This document shows, piece after piece, positions 6,940 to 10,714 of a DNA stretch of 10,714 bases. The notes under the pieces were generated by a model, which did no database searches, was not told the origin of the DNA, and worked only from the letters and a program-made list of their open reading frames with translations. The DNA comes from Frankiaceae bacterium (GTDB taxonomy: Bacteria > Actinomycetota > Actinomycetes > JAFAQI01), in contig JAVEEH010000267.1 in assembly GCA_030840545.1 (NCBI GenBank), positions 1-10,714 of the forward strand. The letters run 5' to 3'. Made by a program: the position numbers and the translations under genes. Every line of letters begins with the position of its first letter. The stretch's first letter is position 1.

Positions 6940-7748
6940 GCAGCGGTCTGCGCATCGACGACGTCGACGGCGTCCGGACGTTGACGCTCGACCGGCCCGA
7001 CGTCCACAACGCGCTCGACTGGAGCACCCGCGAGGCGCTGGTCGCCGCGCTCGCCGACGCCGGCGCCGACCTGGCCGTGCGCGCGGTCGTCCTCACCGGG
7101 AGTGGTGACCGGGCGTTCTGCACCGGCGCCGACCTGCGCGTCCCGCTCCCTGCCCTGCCCAAACCGGACGGCGCTCCCGACCACGCGCAGGGTGACGTCG
7201 CCCGGGGCATCGCGACCGGCTGGCAGCGGCTGGTCACAGCCGTGCTCGACTGCGAGAAGCCGGTCGTCGCCGCGATCAACGGCACCGCGGCCGGCGCCGG
7301 CATGCATCTCGCGCTCGCCTGCGACGTCGTCGTCATGGCCGACACCGCCAAGCTCGTGCCGGTGTTCGTCCGCCGCGGCATCGCCCCGGACGCAGCCGGT
7401 GCTTATCTCCTCACCCGGCTCGTGGGTCCGCAGGTGGCCAAGCGCATCTATCTCTTCGGGGACGACATCGCTCCGGCGGAGGCTGACCGCCTCGGGCTCG
7501 TCGCCTGCGTGGTGCCTGCGGCCGAGGTGCCGGCCACCGCCATGGCACTGGCGCGGCGGCTGGCCGCCGGGCCCACCCGGACGCTGGCGATCACCAAGCG
7601 GCTGGTCAACCGGGCGCTGGACACCGACCGCGACACCGCGCTAGTCGAGGAGGCCTGGGCGCAGGAGCTGGTCATGACGACCGAGGACGCACAGGAAGGC
7701 ATCCGGGCGTTCATCGAACGCCGCGAGACCCAGTTCAAGGGCTGGTGA
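6936..7748 (+). CDS. Crotonase-fold (enoyl-CoA hydratase/isomerase family) protein
   Basis: This 270-residue crotonase-superfamily protein has the oxyanion-hole segments RAFCTGADL (59-67) and NGTAAGAGMHLALACD (115-130). Hydratases of this fold use two glutamates. Here the first aligns with His124 and the second with Phe144. An Asp (Asp152 in GIAPDAAG, 148-155) is present at the position that serves as catalytic acid in isomerase-type members such as PaaG. A simple enoyl-CoA hydratase activity is therefore doubtful. A double-bond isomerase, hydrolase or C-C-bond reaction on an acyl-CoA is as likely. The GTG at 6936 overlaps the ligase stop (GTGA), with a G-rich purine run (GGGGGG) about 10 bases upstream. 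Its own stop overlaps the next gene in the same way. Family membership is secure; the reaction is not. Confidence 0.94.
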   Translation: MSSGLRIDDVDGVRTLTLDRPDVHNALDWSTREALVAALADAGADLAVRAVVLTGSGDRAFCTGADLRVPLPALPKPDGAPDHAQGDVARGIATGWQRLVTAVLDCEKPVVAAINGTAAGAGMHLALACDVVVMADTAKLVPVFVRRGIAPDAAGAYLLTRLVGPQVAKRIYLFGDDIAPAEADRLGLVACVVPAAEVPATAMALARRLAAGPTRTLAITKRLVNRALDTDRDTALVEEAWAQELVMTTEDAQEGIRAFIERRETQFKGW

Positions 7749-8212
7749 CCGCGATGCCGTCGTACGAGGTGACCACGACATCGAAGGCATCACCCCAGAC
7801 CGTGTTCGCGGTGCTCGCCGACGGTGCCGGCTGGTCGCGCTGGGCCGGCCCGATGGTGCTTCGGTCGTGGTGGGAGCGGGAGGGCACACCGGCGCCCGGG
7901 GGCGTCGGTGCGATCCGTCGGCTGGGTCTCGAGCGGGTGGGCAGCCGCGAGGAGATCGTCGCCTACGACCCCCCGCACCACCTCGCCTACACGGTGCTCA
8001 AAGGTCTACCGGTGCGGGACTACCGCGCTGACGTCCGGATCGAGCCTGATGGCGCCGGCAGTCGCATCGTCTGGGGCGGCACGTTCACACCCAAGGTCCC
8101 TGGCACGGCGCCCGTCCTGCGCTTGTTCCTGCGTACGACGATCGGGAGCTTCTCGCGCCGCCTCGCCGACTACGCCGAGCGCAGCCAGCGGGCCGGGCCC
8201 GCCGGGTCCTAG
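7745..8212 (+). CDS. SRPBCC-family (START-like) protein
   Basis: This 155-residue protein has the layout of the SRPBCC/polyketide cyclase superfamily. It opens with a strand and the ASPQTVFAVLADGAGWSRW helix-turn (about residues 15-33), then has GVGAIRRLG (53-61), REEIVAYDPPHHLAY (69-83) and a long C-terminal helix. Such proteins bind hydrophobic ligands in a deep cavity and act as cyclases, dehydratases or carriers, and no specific activity can be read. The GTG start at 7745 overlaps the crotonase stop (GTGA, 7745-7748). An in-frame ATG three codons later is possible. It is the last gene of the coupled trio ligase-crotonase-SRPBCC, which suggests a ligand related to the pathway. Its stop codon TAG doubles as the first bases of a putative -10 box for the next gene. 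Confidence 0.9.
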   Translation: MTAMPSYEVTTTSKASPQTVFAVLADGAGWSRWAGPMVLRSWWEREGTPAPGGVGAIRRLGLERVGSREEIVAYDPPHHLAYTVLKGLPVRDYRADVRIEPDGAGSRIVWGGTFTPKVPGTAPVLRLFLRTTIGSFSRRLADYAERSQRAGPAGS

Positions 8213-8215
8213 GGT
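8210..8215 (+). promoter_or_regulatory. Candidate leaderless -10 element of DUF2505 gene
   Basis: TAGGGT (TAnnnT) is followed by exactly 6 bases and then the ATG at 8222, the spacing expected if transcription starts at the A of ATG. No clear Shine-Dalgarno precedes this ATG, which fits leaderless expression. No recognisable -35 box is seen. The hexamer includes the upstream gene's TAG stop codon. Confidence 0.4.
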
Positions 8216-8221
8216 GCGCTC

Positions 8222-8716
8222 ATGAGCTCAACGATGCGAGTCACGCATCACTTCGCTGCCGATGTCGAGACTGTCTATGCGTTGATGGCCGACCCCGGCT
8301 TCCTGACCCGCAAGTACACCGCCCAGGGTTCGACCGACATCAGCATCGACGGCGATGACCGTGGCGGAGCTGCGCACAACCTGATCAAGCGCAAGGTGAC
8401 CGTCGACCTGCCCGGGTTCGCCAAGAAGGTCATGGCACCGACCAACACCGTGCTGCAGACCGACGACTGGGCGCAGCCGGACGAGCAGGGACGGCGGGTC
8501 TGCACCTATCAGGTCGAGGTCCAGGGCGTGCCCTCACGCATCGACGGCACCGTGACCCTGTCGCCGGACGGCGACGGCACCCGACAGGACATCGAAGCAG
8601 CGGTGAAGGTGTCGATCCCGCTGCTCGGCGGCAAGCTCGAGAAGTTCGCGGTGGACAGCGGAAAGAAGGCGCTGCAGCAGGAGGCGGACTTCACGACCGC
8701 CGAGATCTCCGGCTGA
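8222..8716 (+). CDS. DUF2505 family protein (SRPBCC-like)
   Basis: The 164-residue protein matches the actinobacterial DUF2505 family as I know it. It starts with a short strand and HHFAADVETVYALMADPGFL (9-28), has alternating strands in the middle such as RRVCTYQVEV (91-100), a DGTVTL segment (108-113), and ends with a helix containing GGKLEKF and the ALQQEADFT segment. The family is a relative of the START/SRPBCC fold with unknown function, present in most actinobacteria. It is probably a lipid- or small-ligand-binding cytoplasmic protein. It is 9 bp downstream of the other SRPBCC gene but unrelated in close sequence, and may belong to a separate transcript because of the leaderless-type promoter. 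Its stop is only 4 bp from the stop of the convergent membrane-protein gene. Confidence 0.9.
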   Translation: MSSTMRVTHHFAADVETVYALMADPGFLTRKYTAQGSTDISIDGDDRGGAAHNLIKRKVTVDLPGFAKKVMAPTNTVLQTDDWAQPDEQGRRVCTYQVEVQGVPSRIDGTVTLSPDGDGTRQDIEAAVKVSIPLLGGKLEKFAVDSGKKALQQEADFTTAEISG

Positions 8717-8720
8717 ACCG

Positions 8721-9467
8721 TCAGGCGGCGGCCGCGAGCTCGGCTGCCAGTGCCGGCGATGCCGGCGACGGCTTCGTCGCGCGCAGCAGGCCGACGCGAC
8801 GGGCGACGCGGTAGGACCAGGACACGGTCAAGGCGATGCCGCTCCAGGTGATGAACAACGTCGTCAGGGTCTTGGTCGCCACGAACGTCGTGACGGGCAG
8901 GTTCAGCAGCAGGAGCAGCGTGACGGTCGCGTTGCTGAAGTAGACGCCGGCCCACAGGAAGCTCAGGTTGCGGAAGTGGTGCTGGATGTCGGCGCGCTCG
9001 CTGATGCCGGCCGGCAAGGGGCAGAAGTCAACGGCGAGCCGGCTGATCAAGGGCCGACCGGCGGCGATCGAGATGAGGAAGAGGAAGCCGATCAGAGCGG
9101 TGGTGACGACCGGTTGCATGAAGTAGAGCCGGGTGCTGCCGCTCATGATGGCGATGATCGTCCGGACCACCAGGAGCGACGTCGTCAACGCGAGGAGCGC
9201 GGGCACCCGCTGACGGCGGACCGAACGCCAGGCGATGACGGTCAGCGCCCAGCCGAGGGCAAGTGCGAAGGCGGCCGCTTTGCCCTGGGCGTACCAGCCG
9301 ACGTAGAACAAGCAGGTCGGGACGATGGTGGAGACGACCACCGTGGGTGCCGCGTGCCGGGCGACGGCGAGCAGCGTGGGCAGCCGGTAGTGGTCGAGCG
9401 CGGCGGCGTCAGTGGACGGTTCGGCGGCGACGGAAGGCGCGTCGTGGCGTGGCGGCCTAGCGAACAC
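8721..9467 (-). CDS. Six-helix membrane protein, VC0807/septation-protein-A-like
   Basis: The 248-residue protein has a soluble N-terminus of about 35 residues and six hydrophobic segments at roughly 41-60, 63-81, 88-108, 117-136, 168-190 and 196-218, followed by a short Ala-rich cytoplasmic tail. The organisation, including the SGSTRLYFMQPVVTTALIGF stretch (109-128), resembles VC0807-type proteins related to intracellular septation protein A. No catalytic motif or transporter signature is evident and its role is unknown. The start is a GTG at 9467-9465, supported by a GAGGGAG site 7 bases upstream. It is transcribed away from the HMG-CoA-synthase-like gene and toward DUF2505, with only 4 bp between stops. 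There is no evident link to the acyl-CoA genes. The assignment to the VC0807 group is from general resemblance, so moderate. Confidence 0.88.
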   Translation of the reverse strand: MFARPPRHDAPSVAAEPSTDAAALDHYRLPTLLAVARHAAPTVVVSTIVPTCLFYVGWYAQGKAAAFALALGWALTVIAWRSVRRQRVPALLALTTSLLVVRTIIAIMSGSTRLYFMQPVVTTALIGFLFLISIAAGRPLISRLAVDFCPLPAGISERADIQHHFRNLSFLWAGVYFSNATVTLLLLLNLPVTTFVATKTLTTLFITWSGIALTVSWSYRVARRVGLLRATKPSPASPALAAELAAAA

Positions 9468-9474
9468 GAATGGT

Positions 9475-9481
9475 CTCCCTC
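9475..9481 (-). promoter_or_regulatory. Ribosome-binding site of the membrane-protein gene
   Basis: On the minus strand GAGGGAG lies 7 bases before the GTG at 9467-9465 and decides that start. So, unlike its divergent neighbour, this gene has a leader. Confidence 0.7.
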
Positions 9482-9495
9482 GTTATTGCCCCGAT

Positions 9496-9519
9496 CAGGT
9501 CAACGAGTCGGCTGACCTG
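9496..9519. promoter_or_regulatory. Inverted repeat CAGGTCA-N10-TGACCTG, candidate operator
   Basis: Two perfect 7-bp arms (9496-9502 and 9513-9519) are separated by 10 bases, giving a 24-bp dyad about 30 bp upstream of the membrane-protein start. On the minus strand the left arm overlaps TTGACC, a -35-like hexamer, so a protein bound here could control the leftward gene. The arms share the TGAC core with the operator candidate at 3192-3206, but the spacing differs. Confidence 0.45.
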
Positions 9520-9554
9520 TGGTGACGCCCTCGCCCTTACCCTCGGCTTTCTAT

Positions 9555-9571
9555 GCGCTCAACCTGAGCGC
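9555..9571. repeat. Perfect inverted repeat GCGCTCA-N3-TGAGCGC
   Basis: The 7-bp arms (9555-9561, 9565-9571) and 3-base centre form a 17-bp dyad mid-way in the 150-bp divergent region, just upstream of the putative -35 of the rightward gene. It is suited to be an operator. A terminator is unlikely, since no T-run follows and it is not at a gene end. Confidence 0.45.
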
Positions 9572-9597
9572 CTGATGAGTTTCTGACGGGGCATCAG
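9572..9597. repeat. Inverted repeat CTGATG-N14-CATCAG around the -35 region
   Basis: The 6-bp arms at 9572-9577 and 9592-9597 bracket the candidate -35 hexamer TCTGAC. A nested 5-bp pair TCTGA/TCAGA (9582-9586, 9594-9598) overlaps it. The short arms make chance possible, so this is weaker than the two dyads upstream. Confidence 0.25.
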
Positions 9598-9611
9598 ATC
9601 CCGCGTAGGCT
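9582..9611 (+). promoter_or_regulatory. Candidate leaderless promoter of the HMG-CoA-synthase-like gene
   Basis: A -35-like TCTGAC (9582-9587), an 18-base spacer and a -10 TAGGCT (9606-9611) are followed by 6 bases and the ATG at 9618. This places the expected transcription start on the A of ATG. No Shine-Dalgarno is present just upstream, consistent with a leaderless mRNA. Confidence 0.55.
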
Positions 9612-9617
9612 GAACGG

Positions 9618-10714
9618 ATGCGCGGGATCCTCGGGTGGGGGGCATATGTGCCCCGGCGCCGCCTCGACCGGACGTCGATCGCCGCGGTCGCCGGCGCCGG
9701 TGGCGGCACGGGCACCCGCGCGGCGGCCGGCTACGACGAGGACTCGACGACGTTGGCCGTCGAGGCGGCGCGGACGGCGGTGCGGGGCTCCGCAGTGCTG
9801 CCCCGCGCTCTGTGGTTCGCCACCACGACGCCGACCTACGCGGACAAGACCAACGCGACGGCGGTGCACGCCGCCCTGCGGCTCGATCGGTCGCTGCCCG
9901 CCTACGACGCGCTCGGCTCAGTGCGCTCGACCGTGGGCGCGCTGCGCGCCGGGCTGGACAGCGCCGGGCCTGCCCTGGTGGTCGCGAGCGACGTCCGGGT
10001 CGGTCGACCCGGCGGCTCGGAGGAGAGTGCCGGCGGCGACGGTGCCGGTGCCGTGCTCGTCGGTGACGAGGCGGCCGGGCCGGTGCTCGCCGAGCTCGTC
10101 GGCCAGGCCGGGTTGACCGAGGAGTTCCTCGACCGCTGGCGGGTCCCGGGCGACGCGTCGTCGCGGACGTGGGAGGAGCGGTTCGGGGAGACGAAGTACG
10201 CACCGCTCGCGGCCGAGGCGCTCAAGGCGGCGCTGGGCGACTCGGGTCTCGACGTCGGCGCCGTCGACGTTCTCGTCGTAGCGGGGTTGCACGAGCGCGC
10301 CTGTGCCGCAGCTGCCAAGAAGTCGGGGATAGCCGCGGCCAACACGCTCGACCGGCTGACGTCCTCGATCGGCAACGCCGGCGCCGCCCAGCCGCTGCTG
10401 CTGCTGGCGAGCGCGCTCGAGGGTGCCCAGCCCGGTCAGGTCGTCGTGCTGCTCGTCCTGTCCGACGGTGCCGACGCGTTCGTCTTCCGGACCACCGAGG
10501 CGCTCGCGTCCTACCGGCCGGCGCGGACCGTGGCCGACCAGGTCGCAGCCGGAGCCCCGGTGTCCTACGGCCGCTATCTCGCCTGGCGCGGCCTGCTGCC
10601 GGTCGAGCCACCGCGCCGCCCCGAGCCGGCGCGTCCGTCGGCGAGCGCGTCCGGTCGCAGCACCGACTGGAAGTTCGGACTGGCCACCGCCGAGGGCGTG
10701 CTCGCGGAGCAGCC
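9618..10714 (+). CDS. HMG-CoA synthase-like thiolase-fold protein, 3' end outside window
   Basis: The 365 codons seen encode a thiolase-superfamily protein of the HMG-CoA synthase/KAS III type. N-terminal GILGWGAYVPRRRLDR (3-18) and YDEDSTTLAVEAAR (39-52) are typical of the group often fused to a C-terminal DUF35 zinc-ribbon/OB domain; such a domain may start near WKFG (351-354) and run past the edge. The active-site His is probably His225 (GLHERA) and the Asn is Asn253 (SSIGNAGAA, 249-257). The nucleophile cysteine is absent: YDALGSVRSTVGAL (96-109) has Val102 where the Cys sits in FabH and HMG-CoA synthase. Cysteine-dependent acyl transfer is therefore unlikely. Retro-aldol or Claisen-type cleavage, as in Ltp2-like aldolases that work with DUF35 partners, or a structural role, is possible. 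The ATG at 9618 has a leaderless promoter. Confidence 0.88.
   Translation, partial: MRGILGWGAYVPRRRLDRTSIAAVAGAGGGTGTRAAAGYDEDSTTLAVEAARTAVRGSAVLPRALWFATTTPTYADKTNATAVHAALRLDRSLPAYDALGSVRSTVGALRAGLDSAGPALVVASDVRVGRPGGSEESAGGDGAGAVLVGDEAAGPVLAELVGQAGLTEEFLDRWRVPGDASSRTWEERFGETKYAPLAAEALKAALGDSGLDVGAVDVLVVAGLHERACAAAAKKSGIAAANTLDRLTSSIGNAGAAQPLLLLASALEGAQPGQVVVLLVLSDGADAFVFRTTEALASYRPARTVADQVAAGAPVSYGRYLAWRGLLPVEPPRRPEPARPSASASGRSTDWKFGLATAEGVLAEQ

Noticed and set aside
8976..9515. Plus-strand open frame opposite the membrane-protein gene
   Set aside because: It is Asp/Gly/Arg-rich with no motif. The minus-strand frame has six clear hydrophobic helices and a good ribosome-binding site.
1..10714. 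Mobile elements, CRISPR, phage or defence genes
   Set aside because: No transposase, integrase, repeat-spacer pattern, tRNA or compositional break was seen. All genes are high-GC and metabolically coherent.

Overview
This is a high-GC window with GTG/ATG starts, dense tail-to-head packing and GTGA start/stop overlaps. The acyl-CoA dehydrogenase pairs, DUF2505 and HMG-CoA-synthase-like families present are typical of Actinomycetota, so I read it as chromosomal DNA from an actinobacterium. The genus cannot be told. No RNA gene, CRISPR array, insertion sequence, integrase or phage gene was seen, and no stretch over 300 bases lacks a gene.

Layout. (1) Positions 3176 down to 1, leftward: a long acyl-CoA dehydrogenase, a short partner acyl-CoA dehydrogenase, and an acyl-CoA synthetase cut by the window edge. 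The last two overlap by 4 bases. (2) Positions 3177-3220: a 44-bp divergent promoter region with a perfect 15-bp palindrome. (3) Positions 3221-8212, rightward: two short-chain dehydrogenases, an acyl-CoA ligase, a crotonase-fold protein and an SRPBCC protein. This run is interrupted by a leftward SnoaL-like gene (5356 to 4886) lying between the second dehydrogenase and the ligase. (4) Positions 8222-8716: a DUF2505 protein that probably has its own leaderless promoter. (5) Positions 9467 to 8721, leftward: a six-helix membrane protein. (6) Positions 9468-9617: a divergent region with several inverted repeats and a good leaderless-type promoter. (7) Positions 9618 to the right edge: an HMG-CoA-synthase/thiolase-fold protein, cut by the window edge, that lacks the usual catalytic cysteine.

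Together the genes look like a beta-oxidation-type catabolic cluster for an unidentified carboxylic acid. CoA activation (two ligases) would be followed by alpha,beta-dehydrogenation (a paired dehydrogenase like the heteromeric steroid side-chain enzymes of mycobacteria), hydration or isomerisation (crotonase), oxidation (dehydrogenases) and C-C cleavage (HMG-CoA-synthase-like protein). SnoaL and SRPBCC proteins often accompany steroid, terpenoid or cyclic-acid catabolism. The substrate is inference only: the window has no ring-opening enzyme, P450, transporter or regulator that would identify it. Several enzymes have non-canonical active sites (crotonase, first short-chain dehydrogenase, HMG-CoA-synthase-like protein), so their textbook reactions should not be assumed.
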